DNA of 64,000 bases from an uncultured Bacteroidales bacterium. Its GTDB lineage: Bacteria > Bacteroidota > Bacteroidia > Bacteroidales > Muribaculaceae. The notes beneath the pieces are model-generated. The model was not told the DNA's origin. It saw only the letters and a program-made list of their open reading frames with translations, and did not search any database. The translations under genes and the position numbers were made by a program. Location of the stretch: positions 1-64,000 of the forward strand of contig CACYVC010000016.1 of NCBI GenBank assembly GCA_902777835.1. Direction: 5' to 3'. Shown here in pieces: positions 9,244-18,535 of this stretch; positions within the stretch are counted from its first letter, which is position 1, and each line of letters opens with the position of its first letter.

Positions 9244-11202
9244 ATGAAACTTAAAGTCTTATTTGGCGCTTTGGCACTTGTGGGAGTAACGGCGCTCGCA
9301 ATTGCTGCCACCGACCCAGTGTTGATGAAGATTAACAACAAAGAGGTGAAACTCTCGGAGTTTGAGTATCTCTACAAGAAGAATCTTGAGCAACAGGTCA
9401 ATAAAGAGAGTATTGATGAGTATGTCAACAGGTTTGTGAACTATAAACTTAAAGTGGCTGAGGCCGAGCGACTCGGCTATGACACTCTGCCTCGCATCAA
9501 AGATGAGATAGATGGCTACAAAAATGACATGCTTGCTCCTTTCCTTACCGATACCGAACTTCAAGAACAACTCGTGCGAGAGGCTTACGAGAGAATGAAG
9601 ACAGATGTGAATGTGAGTCACATAATGCTGTCTAGAGGCAGAACACCGGCCGAGAATAAGCGTCAAATTGCCATGATGGATAGCATCAGGAACTGCATTC
9701 TTAATGGCGAAGACTTTACTGAGCTCGTGATGAAATATTCTATCGACCGCTCAAAGGAAAACAATAAAGGAGAATATGGTTTCATCAGTAGCGGAGTGTT
9801 CCCCTATGATTTTGAGAAGGCGGTATATGATACTCCACTAGGAGAACTTTCTAAACCGTTTCTCACCGATTATGGTGTACACATGGTAAGAGTCAATGGC
9901 TACAGGCCTAATGACGGCCAGGTTGAAGTGGCGCACATTTTGAGGCTCTTTCCTAAGTCGAGCGGTCTCACCGAGAGCGACAAGCTGGCAGTGAAAGCTA
10001 AAATTGATTCAATTTATAACTGCATTCTCAATGGAGAGGATTTTGGCGAACTTGCCAAGAGCTACTCACAGGATATTAAAACAGCGCGCGAAGGCGGAAA
10101 ATTGTCTCCTTTTGGCCGCAACTATATGGTTAAATCTTTTGAAGATGTCGCTTTTAGTCTTCCAGATGGAAAGATTTCTGAACCAGTAGAGACTCCCTAT
10201 GGCTATCACATCATTAAAAAGATTGCCCATAAGCCACTCGGTTCCCTTGAGGACTGTCGTGAGAGCATCGAGAAAAAAATAAGTAATGACCAGCGGTCTA
10301 TGATGCCCATTGAGAGCAAGTGCGATCAAATCATGAAGGAGCAGAACTACAAGAAAACCGATGGTCTGAAAGATTATCTTCTCAAAGAACTGAAGGCTCA
10401 CGGTGGTTTTGATTCCACTTTTGTCACTGATGTCCTTGCAAAGTCTAATTACACTATCTTCACCTATGGCAAAGGCATTAAGGCGCCAATGTCGCTTCTA
10501 GCACCGACAATCAATCCAAAGACTAAACTGGCTAACGATGATCTTGCGGCTGCTGTCCTCGACGGTAGTGTTGACCGTGTGGCTCGCCAAGAGATTGTGA
10601 AGTATTATAGCGACAATATTGTTGACCTGAATCCCGATTATCGCAACTTGCTCAATGAGTATCGGGACGGCACTTTGCTCTTTGAGGTGATGACCAGAGA
10701 GGTGTGGAACAAGGCAAAAAACGACAATGCTGCTTTGACTCAGCGTTTTGAGGCTAATCGTTCAAAATATAATTGGAATGAGCCTCACTTCAAGGGCGTG
10801 ATGATTTGCGCAAAGAACGACTCCATCATGAGAGAAGCAATCGCTATGTATGAGACAATCAAAGCTGAGCCCGAAGATACCATCACAACAGCCCTAAACA
10901 AGAAGTTTGGCCGTAACATTAAGATGGTGCGAATGGTAACGAAACAGGGTGATAATGATATGGTCGATTACATCGCTTTCAATGGCAAGCACGTGGAATC
11001 AACCTATCAAGGATATCCCGTCTTCCGCATCCTCTTTGGCAAAATGCTTTCACAACCCGAGGAAATGACCGATGTGAAGGGCATTGTTGCTTCCGACTAT
11101 CAAGACGCGCTCGAAGAAGAATGGGTTGCTGGGCTACACAAGCGCTACAAAGTGAATATCGACAAGAAAGTTTTAAATCAATTGAAGAAGAAGTATAAAT
11201 AA
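9244..11202 (+). CDS. periplasmic peptidylprolyl isomerase with two parvulin domains
   Basis: SurA/PpiC-type folding factor for exported proteins. Residues 1-22 form a signal peptide (basic MKLK, then a hydrophobic core ending around AIAA). Residues 25-118 resemble a SurA-type helical N-domain. Two parvulin domains follow, about 121-217 (starting VNVSHIMLS, ending DYGVHMVRV) and 227-330 (VEVAHILRL to YGYHIIKK). Residues 330-652 form a long C-terminal region I cannot assign. At 652 residues it is longer than E. coli SurA. It precedes surA and an OstA-like gene, which points to outer-membrane biogenesis. A strong terminator follows. Confidence 0.88.
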   Translation: MKLKVLFGALALVGVTALAIAATDPVLMKINNKEVKLSEFEYLYKKNLEQQVNKESIDEYVNRFVNYKLKVAEAERLGYDTLPRIKDEIDGYKNDMLAPFLTDTELQEQLVREAYERMKTDVNVSHIMLSRGRTPAENKRQIAMMDSIRNCILNGEDFTELVMKYSIDRSKENNKGEYGFISSGVFPYDFEKAVYDTPLGELSKPFLTDYGVHMVRVNGYRPNDGQVEVAHILRLFPKSSGLTESDKLAVKAKIDSIYNCILNGEDFGELAKSYSQDIKTAREGGKLSPFGRNYMVKSFEDVAFSLPDGKISEPVETPYGYHIIKKIAHKPLGSLEDCRESIEKKISNDQRSMMPIESKCDQIMKEQNYKKTDGLKDYLLKELKAHGGFDSTFVTDVLAKSNYTIFTYGKGIKAPMSLLAPTINPKTKLANDDLAAAVLDGSVDRVARQEIVKYYSDNIVDLNPDYRNLLNEYRDGTLLFEVMTREVWNKAKNDNAALTQRFEANRSKYNWNEPHFKGVMICAKNDSIMREAIAMYETIKAEPEDTITTALNKKFGRNIKMVRMVTKQGDNDMVDYIAFNGKHVESTYQGYPVFRILFGKMLSQPEEMTDVKGIVASDYQDALEEEWVAGLHKRYKVNIDKKVLNQLKKKYK

Positions 11203-11223
11203 GAATATTTTCTTTATATAATA

Positions 11224-11269
11224 AAGCCTTGTTGCATCTGTTTTTTACTGGCAACAAGGCTTCTTTTTT
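11224..11269 (+). terminator. terminator after the double-parvulin PPIase
   Basis: Perfect 12-base stem AAGCCTTGTTGC / GCAACAAGGCTT followed by CTTTTTT. Confidence 0.9.
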
Positions 11270-11345
11270 GAGATATACAATATAATTAAGCATAATTAAA
11301 TGTCTTTCATTTTGAGAAGTCACAAAAAATGAGGAAATTTGCAGA

Positions 11346-11448
11346 TTAATTTAGCGCTTCGCGCGAAAATCGTGGAACGAGGAACGAGATTCCACTTTCC
11401 ACGTTCCACCAAAAAAACGATAAACGATAAACGAATAACGCTAAACGT
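11346..11448. repeat. intergenic short-word mosaic repeat
   Basis: In order: palindrome GCGCTTCGCGC, GTGGAACGAGGAACGAG, TTCCACTTTCCACGTTCCACC, then three to four ACGATAAACGA-type units that end at the surA start codon. The first and second blocks are near inverted copies (GTGGAACG versus CGTTCCAC), so the region could fold. Confidence 0.75.
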
Positions 11449-12807
11449 ATGAAATTCAAAACATTGCTGTGGTGCTTAATGTCGATAGTGGCATTTGGCA
11501 TGAGTGCACAAAACAATGTCGCCGAAGAGGTGGCATGGGTAGTTGGCGATGAGCCAATATTCAAATCGGACATTGAGGAACAGTATCAACAGGCGCTCTA
11601 TGAGCGCATTGCAATAGATGGCAACCCCTATTGTGTCATTCCTGAGCGCATGGCGATAGAGAAGCTATTCTTGCATCAGGCAAAGATTGACACTGTAGAG
11701 ATTCCTAATTCCTCTGTTGTGCAAAATGTGGAAGCTCGCATCAACTATTACATTGCCAACTTGGGCTCAAAAGAAAAACTGGAGGAATATTTCCGCAAGC
11801 CGCTTCCAGAATTGAGGGAGCAACTGATGGATATTGTGCGTGATCAATATACGGTTCAGGAAGTGCAGCGCAACTTGACAAAGAACATCAAAGCCACTCC
11901 AGCTGATGTGAGGAGATATTATAATACAATCTCAAAAGACTCACTGCCCATGATTCCCCAACAAGTGGAGGTGAAAATCATAACTATCAATCCCGTTATT
12001 CCCCAACAGGAGATTGATGACGTGAAAGCGCGCCTCAGGGAATATACTCAGAAGGTGAATAATGGAGAGTCGGAGTTCTCGACTCTAGCGATACTTTACA
12101 GTGAAGACGGTTCCTCTACCTACGGCGGCGAGGTTGGATTCCGCGGCCGTGCCGAGCTACTGCCAGAGTATGCCGCTGCTGCATTCAACCTCAACGACAC
12201 TAAGCATGTCTCAAAAATTGTTGAGACCGAGGCGGGGTTCCACATCATTCAGCTCATAGAGAAACGCGGTGACCGCGTCAACACTCGTCACATCTTGCTG
12301 CGTCCTAAAGTTTCGCAAAAAGATATTGACGATGCCTTGGTGAAGCTCGACTCCCTGCGCAACGATATTCTAGCCCAAAAGAAAGACATCACTTTTGAGA
12401 CTGCCGCAATGTATATCTCTCAAGACAAGGATTCAAAGAATAACAATGGCGTGATGCTCAATGAAAAAGAGCACAGCAATTTGTTTGAAATGGCCGATCT
12501 GCCCTCCGAGGTTGGCAAAGTGGTGGCAACCATGCAGGTTGGAGAGATTTCCAAACCATTTGTTATGATGAATCCTAAAACTAATCGTGAGCAAGTGGCT
12601 ATCGTGAAGCTCTCCAAGCGCAATGAGGCACATCGTGCAGACTTTGCCGACGATTATCAGGTTTTAAAAGATTTGTACGAGAACCACAAGCGCCAGGAGA
12701 TAATTCAGAAATGGATTGAAGAGAAGCAAAAGACTACCTACGTCTATATTGAAGAAGGCTGGCGCGATTGTGAGTTTCAATATGACTGGCTGAACATAAA
12801 TAAATAG
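11449..12807 (+). CDS. surA: SurA-like periplasmic chaperone / PPIase
   Basis: Outer-membrane-protein chaperone with parvulin PPIase domains. It has 452 residues, close to E. coli SurA (428). Residues 1-20 form a signal peptide ending GMSA. A SurA N-domain runs from about 24 to 165. Parvulin-like domains lie at roughly 171-275 (ending EAGFHIIQLIEKR) and 278-385 (beginning RHILLRP). The ATG at 11449 directly follows the repeat words. The neighbouring double-parvulin PPIase and OstA-like gene suggest a shared pathway of outer-membrane protein and lipopolysaccharide assembly. Confidence 0.88.
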   Translation: MKFKTLLWCLMSIVAFGMSAQNNVAEEVAWVVGDEPIFKSDIEEQYQQALYERIAIDGNPYCVIPERMAIEKLFLHQAKIDTVEIPNSSVVQNVEARINYYIANLGSKEKLEEYFRKPLPELREQLMDIVRDQYTVQEVQRNLTKNIKATPADVRRYYNTISKDSLPMIPQQVEVKIITINPVIPQQEIDDVKARLREYTQKVNNGESEFSTLAILYSEDGSSTYGGEVGFRGRAELLPEYAAAAFNLNDTKHVSKIVETEAGFHIIQLIEKRGDRVNTRHILLRPKVSQKDIDDALVKLDSLRNDILAQKKDITFETAAMYISQDKDSKNNNGVMLNEKEHSNLFEMADLPSEVGKVVATMQVGEISKPFVMMNPKTNREQVAIVKLSKRNEAHRADFADDYQVLKDLYENHKRQEIIQKWIEEKQKTTYVYIEEGWRDCEFQYDWLNINK

Positions 12808-12904
12808 TTCACAGTTTTGAGTTATCAGTTATCAGTTGTCAGTCCCGTTCCACCTTCCACCTTCCACTTTCCACCAATAAACGATAAACGAATAACGATA
12901 TAAT
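12808..12904. repeat. intergenic short-word mosaic repeat
   Basis: AGTTCACAGTTTTGAG and two tandem AGTTATC units, then GTTCCACCTTCCACC units, then AACGATAAACGAATAACGA running up to the OstA-like start. The block order is the same as at 11346-11448 and 61599-61739. Confidence 0.75.
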
Positions 12905-14710
12905 ATGCACATATCAACAAATAGCATGTTGCAAAGGGTCAAGAACAGTGTTTTTTCGGCCCGAGTGCTATTGCTGTTGATGTGTGTGTCGTTTGCTGCT
13001 ATTTCCCACCACGCATATTCTCAAGCGGTAGCTGCCCGCAATGGCGCCACTACGCCTCACTTGCGCCGCATCACGCCAATTATTCCTGACGCCAACCGTT
13101 TTGATCCTGGCAAGGTGTTTCTTGAAAATGCTGATGTGCTTGTTGCCGACGAGCATCGAAGCACTGAGTATCGTGTGTTGCGAGGCAATGTGAGATTTAG
13201 ACGTGGCGATATGACACTCAGGTGCGACAGCGCCTATTTTTATGAGGCGTCGAGTTCGCTAGATGCCTTTGGGCATGTTGTGATGAATCAAGCCGACACA
13301 ATGACGGTGTATTGCGACCGCATGCATTACTTTGGTGATGTTGAGGTGGCAAAACTGCGTCGAAATGTGCGGGTTGTAAATAGTTCGATGACTGTCACTA
13401 CCGATAGCCTTGACTATGACATGTTCAACAATGTGGCACGTTATTTCAGTGGTGGCACTGTGGTTGATAAATCGGGTACGCGCATCACTTCGAATGTGGC
13501 ACGTTATGAGCACGATACCAAGAAGGTTCAGTTCACATCGAAGGTGCACATGAAAAACGATAAGATGGAGCTGTTTACCGATATTCTTGACTATGACATG
13601 CGCACTCACATCGCTACAATTGAAGACGAGACAAAGATTGTCTCTCTTGCCGATGGCCATACTATATATACTTCGAATGGGTGGTATAATATGTCGAGTG
13701 AGGAAGGCACACTCTATGACCGCTCTACTATCAAGGCAAAAGATGGACAGACTATTGTAGGCGATGTGGTCTATTATGATCGCAAGAACGATAAAGGACA
13801 GGCGCAAGGCAATGTGGTGCTTACCGATGAGAAGGCTCAGCGAACCCTTAAGGGAGATGTCGTTGACTATGACCGAAAAAATGGCATTGGCAAGGCTCGC
13901 GGCAATGTGGTTATTACCGACGAGAAGAACAAAGTGATACTCCAAGGCGAAGTAGGTTATCACAATGAGAAGACAAAAGAGTCGTATGTTACTGAGAATG
14001 CTCTTGCAAGGGAGTTTTCGCAGAAAGATACCGTCTATATCCATGCCGACACTCTGCGCACCATTACTGTTGATAATGAAAAGAGGATCCTTATAGCCAA
14101 CAAGTATGTACGTTTCTATCGCAAGGACTTGCAGGGGGTGTGCGACTCAGCAGCTGTGAGCGAGCAAGATTCTATTCTCAATCTATATCGACATGCTGTA
14201 GTGTGGAGTGAGGGGCGCCAGATTAGCGGTGAAGAGATTAATGTGCATGTGAAAGATTCGGTGGTTGATTGGGCAACCTTGCCCAAACCAGGCATGTTGA
14301 TTGAGCATCTTGGCGAAGAGTATTATAACCAACTCAGCGGTCGCATGATGAAAGCGTCGTTTGAGAATCAAGAACTTCGACAACTTGATGTTAGTGGCGA
14401 TGTGGAGGCGCTGTTCTATCCTATGGAGAACGATTCTACCTATAACAAACTGGTGAATGCGAATAGTGCCTACCTTACAATAAACATGAAGCCAAAGCAA
14501 GAGGTGGAGAAAATCAAAATGTGGCCCGATGTGACGGGAAAAGTTATTCCACTGTTCCTTGCCAAAAGGTCGGATTTACGGCTCGAGAAGTTCCGTTGGT
14601 TCGACTCTATCCGTCCAAAGGAACCTGGTGATGTCATGGTGGTCAGTGACGAGATGCGCCAGATTTTTGGTGAGGCTGTGTCAACACGAAGAACAACTGT
14701 AGTTCGGTGA
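12905..14710 (+). CDS. OstA-like outer-membrane biogenesis protein
   Basis: Relative of the LptA/OstA beta-jellyroll proteins that handle lipopolysaccharide in the periplasm. It has 601 residues. A hydrophobic segment (about 20-38, ALLLLMCVSF-like) followed by small residues near YSQA indicates a signal peptide; an alternative ATG at 12929 would give a shorter, more usual n-region. From about residue 60 the sequence is a series of beta-strand repeats of the type YRVLRGNVRFRRGDMTLRCD, with several RGNVV-type echoes up to about residue 360. Only 18 bases separate it from mutL. The exact partner in LPS transport is not shown by the sequence. Confidence 0.82.
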   Translation: MHISTNSMLQRVKNSVFSARVLLLLMCVSFAAISHHAYSQAVAARNGATTPHLRRITPIIPDANRFDPGKVFLENADVLVADEHRSTEYRVLRGNVRFRRGDMTLRCDSAYFYEASSSLDAFGHVVMNQADTMTVYCDRMHYFGDVEVAKLRRNVRVVNSSMTVTTDSLDYDMFNNVARYFSGGTVVDKSGTRITSNVARYEHDTKKVQFTSKVHMKNDKMELFTDILDYDMRTHIATIEDETKIVSLADGHTIYTSNGWYNMSSEEGTLYDRSTIKAKDGQTIVGDVVYYDRKNDKGQAQGNVVLTDEKAQRTLKGDVVDYDRKNGIGKARGNVVITDEKNKVILQGEVGYHNEKTKESYVTENALAREFSQKDTVYIHADTLRTITVDNEKRILIANKYVRFYRKDLQGVCDSAAVSEQDSILNLYRHAVVWSEGRQISGEEINVHVKDSVVDWATLPKPGMLIEHLGEEYYNQLSGRMMKASFENQELRQLDVSGDVEALFYPMENDSTYNKLVNANSAYLTINMKPKQEVEKIKMWPDVTGKVIPLFLAKRSDLRLEKFRWFDSIRPKEPGDVMVVSDEMRQIFGEAVSTRRTTVVR

Positions 14711-14728
14711 AAATAAAGAGGAGTTATT

Positions 14729-16582
14729 ATGAGTGATGTGATAAAATTGTTGCCCGATTCGGTCGCCAACCAGATTGCCGCAGGTGAGGTTATTCAACGT
14801 CCCGCATCGGTAATCAAGGAACTTGTAGAGAATGCTGTGGATGCTCAAGCAACGAGTATTCAGATAATTCTTAAGGATGCTGGTCGCACCTTGATACAAG
14901 TGATAGACAACGGTGTGGGCATGAGCGACACCGATGCCCGATTGGCTTTTGAACGTCACAGCACTTCAAAGATTAGACAGGCCGATGACCTGTTCTCGCT
15001 GCAGACTATGGGATTTCGTGGCGAGGCGCTAGCGTCGATAGCGGCAATCTCTCACATCGAGCTCCGCACATGCGCACGAGGTGCACAACTTGGCACAAAG
15101 CTGCTCATAAACGCTTCGCATTGCGAATCGCAGGAACCCGACGTGTGTCCTGCGGGGTGCAATTTCATGATCAAGGATCTGTTTTTCAATGTGCCTGCTC
15201 GTCGCAAGTTCTTAAAGAGCAATCAGGTGGAGTTGAGCAATATTATCAAGGAGTTTGAGAAACTTGCGCTGGTGAACTATAATCTTAATTTCACAGTCAC
15301 CCATAATGGCAATTTGCTTTACAAGCTTACAGGTGGTACGCTTAAGCAGCGAATAATTGCTCTTTTTGGCCATAATGTCGACCAGCAGCTCATACCTCTT
15401 AATGTAGATACATCATTGGTTAAGATTTCAGGCTTCATTGGCAAGCCCGAGAGTGCTCGCAAGCGCAACGCGATGCAGTATTTCTTCGTTAATGGTAGGT
15501 ATATGCGTCATCCTTATTTCCACAAGGCGGTACTCTCTTGCTATAATGAACTTATTCCCGACGATTCACAACCTAAATATTTTTTGGTGTTAGATGTTGA
15601 TCCCGAGACGATTGATGTCAATATCCATCCCACAAAAACTGAAATTAAGTTTGAGAATGAATTGCCAATTTGGCAGATTATCTCGGCTGCCGTAAAAGAG
15701 ACTTTAGGGAGGTTTAGCGTTGTGCCGTCTATTGACTTTGACAAGGAAGGCGCGCCCGAGATACCTTCTTTCTCTATCCCACACACATCAAAGGCTCCAG
15801 AAATAGCCATTGACAAGAATTATAATCCTTTCAAGCATCACTCGGGCACACATGGTGGCGGTTGCAATCCATCATCGCATCACGAGAGTCTTCCTAATTG
15901 GGAGGAACTTTACAAAAACTTTGAGAAGTCGAAGCAAGAGGGACTTGACGAGTTGTCGGAATTACCACTAACGCATGAAACACATGAAACACCTGCGGCA
16001 GAGAAAAAGGTAGTACAGGTTGATAACGAGGTACAAGGTGTGATGCAGTTCGCCAACCGTTATCTTCTCACGATCACTCAGGATGGAATGCTCATTCTTG
16101 ACCAGCATCGTGCGCACTTGGCTGTATTATATGAACGGTTGATGCGGCAGATTGATGGCATGGATGTGGTGTCGCAGCGAGTGCTGTTTCCTGAGATTAT
16201 GCACCTGTCCGTGGCACAAAATGTGGTTTTTGAAGAAATCGAGCCCGAACTTGAGAAAGCTGGGTTTGCACTGTCAAGGCTAAGTGGTGGTGATTGGTCG
16301 ATAAATTCTGTTCCACCGGGACTTGACAATGTTGATATCATTGAACTGCTTAACGAAGTGATAACCTCAGTTTCGGGAGTCAATCTTAAAGACAAGGTGT
16401 TTGAGAAGATTGCTCTCACAATTGCGTCTAAAGCCGCCATCTCCTATGGCCGCCAACTCAATGAGCAGGAGATGAAAACCCTCATCAGCGATTGGCGCAA
16501 CCTGAGCAACACGAAATACACCCCAACTGGAAAACTTATTGCCAATCTGCTAACTATCGACCAAGTGACAAAGATGTTTTAA
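14729..16582 (+). CDS. mutL: DNA mismatch repair protein MutL
   Basis: GHKL ATPase that couples MutS mismatch recognition to strand removal. It has 617 residues. The N-terminal ATPase domain shows NQIAAGEVIQRPASVIKEL, the DNGVGM motif and FRGEALASIAA. The C-terminal dimerisation domain contains DQHRAHLAVLYE from residue 458, where endonuclease-type MutL proteins have DQHAxxExxxxE; the first glutamate is replaced by Leu, so nuclease activity is doubtful. It follows the OstA-like gene by 18 bases and converges on the cca-ogt gene with a gap of only 21 bases and no clear terminator. Confidence 0.95.
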   Translation: MSDVIKLLPDSVANQIAAGEVIQRPASVIKELVENAVDAQATSIQIILKDAGRTLIQVIDNGVGMSDTDARLAFERHSTSKIRQADDLFSLQTMGFRGEALASIAAISHIELRTCARGAQLGTKLLINASHCESQEPDVCPAGCNFMIKDLFFNVPARRKFLKSNQVELSNIIKEFEKLALVNYNLNFTVTHNGNLLYKLTGGTLKQRIIALFGHNVDQQLIPLNVDTSLVKISGFIGKPESARKRNAMQYFFVNGRYMRHPYFHKAVLSCYNELIPDDSQPKYFLVLDVDPETIDVNIHPTKTEIKFENELPIWQIISAAVKETLGRFSVVPSIDFDKEGAPEIPSFSIPHTSKAPEIAIDKNYNPFKHHSGTHGGGCNPSSHHESLPNWEELYKNFEKSKQEGLDELSELPLTHETHETPAAEKKVVQVDNEVQGVMQFANRYLLTITQDGMLILDQHRAHLAVLYERLMRQIDGMDVVSQRVLFPEIMHLSVAQNVVFEEIEPELEKAGFALSRLSGGDWSINSVPPGLDNVDIIELLNEVITSVSGVNLKDKVFEKIALTIASKAAISYGRQLNEQEMKTLISDWRNLSNTKYTPTGKLIANLLTIDQVTKMF

Positions 16583-16603
16583 CGTGAGCCAACGTTACAC
16601 TTG

Positions 16604-18535
16604 CTATGCATCAAGATTTGTCCTTTCCAGTGTGAGAAGGAATTGCTTTTTGTCTATTCCACTTGAATATCCTCCTATGGCGCCATCGCTGTTGATTACT
16701 CGGTGACAGGGGATAATGATGGGTATGCGGTTGGCACCGTTGGCTTGCGCCACTGCCCTAAGGGCTTTCTCTTTGCCCATGCGTTGTGCTTCTTCTTTGT
16801 AGCTGATAGTCTCGCCATATTGTGTTGTCAACAGGGTGTTCCAAACCGCTTTTTGGAACTCTGTTCCAACGAGATGCAGTGGAAGTGAGAATTGTTTGCG
16901 TTTGCCGTCGAAGTATTCATTTAGCTGCATAACGCAATTGTCAAGCAATGGGGTAGAGGTGCTGCTCAATTCCAGGTTCATTTTTTTTGCTAGAATAGAG
17001 AAATCGGCCTCTCCAAACTCTATCGCTACGATACCTTTGGTTGATGCTGCTATAGATAGATTTCCCATAGGGCTTTTTGTGACAACATAGCACAATTTGC
17101 CATCATTCACAGGCTTGATGTCAAGCTCTTGGGCTTTCTGCATCATGAAGTGATAAAGAAGCGCATAATCGTTTTTCAAACCATTGTCAACGATTTCTTT
17201 AATAATAGCTTTCTTGAAATCTCCAACGGTGGTCGATTGCTCTAGTCCAAAAGTGGCCATTATTTCATAACCATCAATCTTTGGCTTTAGATTTCTTAAG
17301 TCGTCCTTCTTGATTACATCAATAATCTTCTGCTTCACAAGCTCATAGTTCTCACGGAAGCGTTTCACTTTCTCTTGATTCTTGCTTGTGATGTCGGCAC
17401 GGCACAGGGTCATCAGGTCGTCGATGTCGTCGCCAGCCTCAAAGAGCATGCGTCGCACTGCTGAGTCGGTGACCTCATCCTCAACAAGGGCGATTGGGCG
17501 CATGTGCAATCCAACGAGCTTCTTCACATATTTCATGTGGTCGTTGAGTGGCAGACGCATTTTGGCAAAGATGCGTGGCACCATTTTCTCGCCAACGAAG
17601 TTATGGTTGTGAAATGTCCATCCCTGCTTTTCATCCCAATGCTTGGTGGCTGGTTTGCCTATGTCGTGGAACAGTGCGGACCACCGAAGCCACTCATTGT
17701 CGCTCTCGGCAGCCACATTATCAAGCACCTGCATGGTGTGCAGAAAGTTGTCCTTATGACCACGGCCATTAACAGTGTCGATGCCTTTGAGCTGAGCCAG
17801 CTCAGGGCAGATGAGAGGCAGCAGTCCGCTCTTGTCGAGCAGGAAGAATCCTCGTGACGGCTTTGGCGACCTCATGATTTTCATCAGTTCGTCGGCAATG
17901 CGCTCGCGGGTTATGATTTTGATGCGCTCGGCATTACGCTTGATTGCAGCAAAGGTGCCGTCTTCAATCTCAAAACCTAGTTGTGTCGCAAATCTCACGG
18001 CGCGCATCATGCGCAACGGGTCGTCACTAAAGGTAATGTCGGGATTGAGTGGTGTGCGTATGAGATGGCGTTGCATGTCTCCGATGCCGTCGAACGGATC
18101 GAGTAGCTCGCCCCAGCGCTCATGGTTGACCGATATCGCCATTGCATTGATTGTGAAGTCGCGGCGGCGTTGGTCATCGTTGAGGGTGCCGTCTTCCACA
18201 ATGGGGTTGCGGCTGTTGCGGTTATAAGACTCACGGCGTGCCCCTACAAATTCCAACACCAGTCCCATCGCCTTGACTTGTGCGGTGCCATAGGTCTTGA
18301 ACACGGCAAGGTGCGACTTGTCGCGCCCGAACTTCAGTGCGACTCGTTTGGCAACTTCAATGCCGCTGCCCACAGTTACAAAATCAATGTCTTTAGACTT
18401 GCGCTCTAGAAATATGTCACGCACATATCCTCCCACCACATAGCACTCGCGTTTCATCTCGTCGGCAATTTCGCCCACGAGCCTGAATGCAGGATGTGAG
18501 AGGTGTTCAAGTATGTTGTCTTTGCTGGTGTTCAT
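16604..18535 (-). CDS. CCA-adding tRNA nucleotidyltransferase fused to O6-alkylguanine-DNA alkyltransferase
   Basis: One uninterrupted frame of 643 residues joins two enzymes. Residues 1-475 are a class II polymerase-beta-type CCA-adding enzyme: VVGGYVRD (33-40), metal aspartates Asp49 and Asp51, RRRDFTINAMA (123-133), and an HD domain with His290-Asp291 in FHDIGKP. Residues about 482-640 are an Ogt/MGMT domain: FQKAVWNTL (560-568) and active-site IPCHRV with Cys610. The first repairs tRNA 3' ends; the second removes alkyl groups from guanine. It overlaps nth by four bases, and both Nth and Ogt act on DNA base damage. The fusion is unusual to my knowledge. Confidence 0.93.
   Translation of the reverse strand: MNTSKDNILEHLSHPAFRLVGEIADEMKRECYVVGGYVRDIFLERKSKDIDFVTVGSGIEVAKRVALKFGRDKSHLAVFKTYGTAQVKAMGLVLEFVGARRESYNRNSRNPIVEDGTLNDDQRRRDFTINAMAISVNHERWGELLDPFDGIGDMQRHLIRTPLNPDITFSDDPLRMMRAVRFATQLGFEIEDGTFAAIKRNAERIKIITRERIADELMKIMRSPKPSRGFFLLDKSGLLPLICPELAQLKGIDTVNGRGHKDNFLHTMQVLDNVAAESDNEWLRWSALFHDIGKPATKHWDEKQGWTFHNHNFVGEKMVPRIFAKMRLPLNDHMKYVKKLVGLHMRPIALVEDEVTDSAVRRMLFEAGDDIDDLMTLCRADITSKNQEKVKRFRENYELVKQKIIDVIKKDDLRNLKPKIDGYEIMATFGLEQSTTVGDFKKAIIKEIVDNGLKNDYALLYHFMMQKAQELDIKPVNDGKLCYVVTKSPMGNLSIAASTKGIVAIEFGEADFSILAKKMNLELSSTSTPLLDNCVMQLNEYFDGKRKQFSLPLHLVGTEFQKAVWNTLLTTQYGETISYKEEAQRMGKEKALRAVAQANGANRIPIIIPCHRVINSDGAIGGYSSGIDKKQFLLTLERTNLDA

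Noticed and set aside
13259-14044. Long open frame antisense to the OstA-like gene (261 codons)
   Set aside because: Low-complexity antisense shadow of a conserved gene, with no promoter or recognisable protein; the same holds for antisense frames at 43979-44722 and 7525-8220.
16604-18535. Frameshift-joined pair of separate cca and ogt genes
   Set aside because: The junction near residue 475 is in one frame with normal codon use and no slippery run, so a true fusion is more likely on sequence alone.
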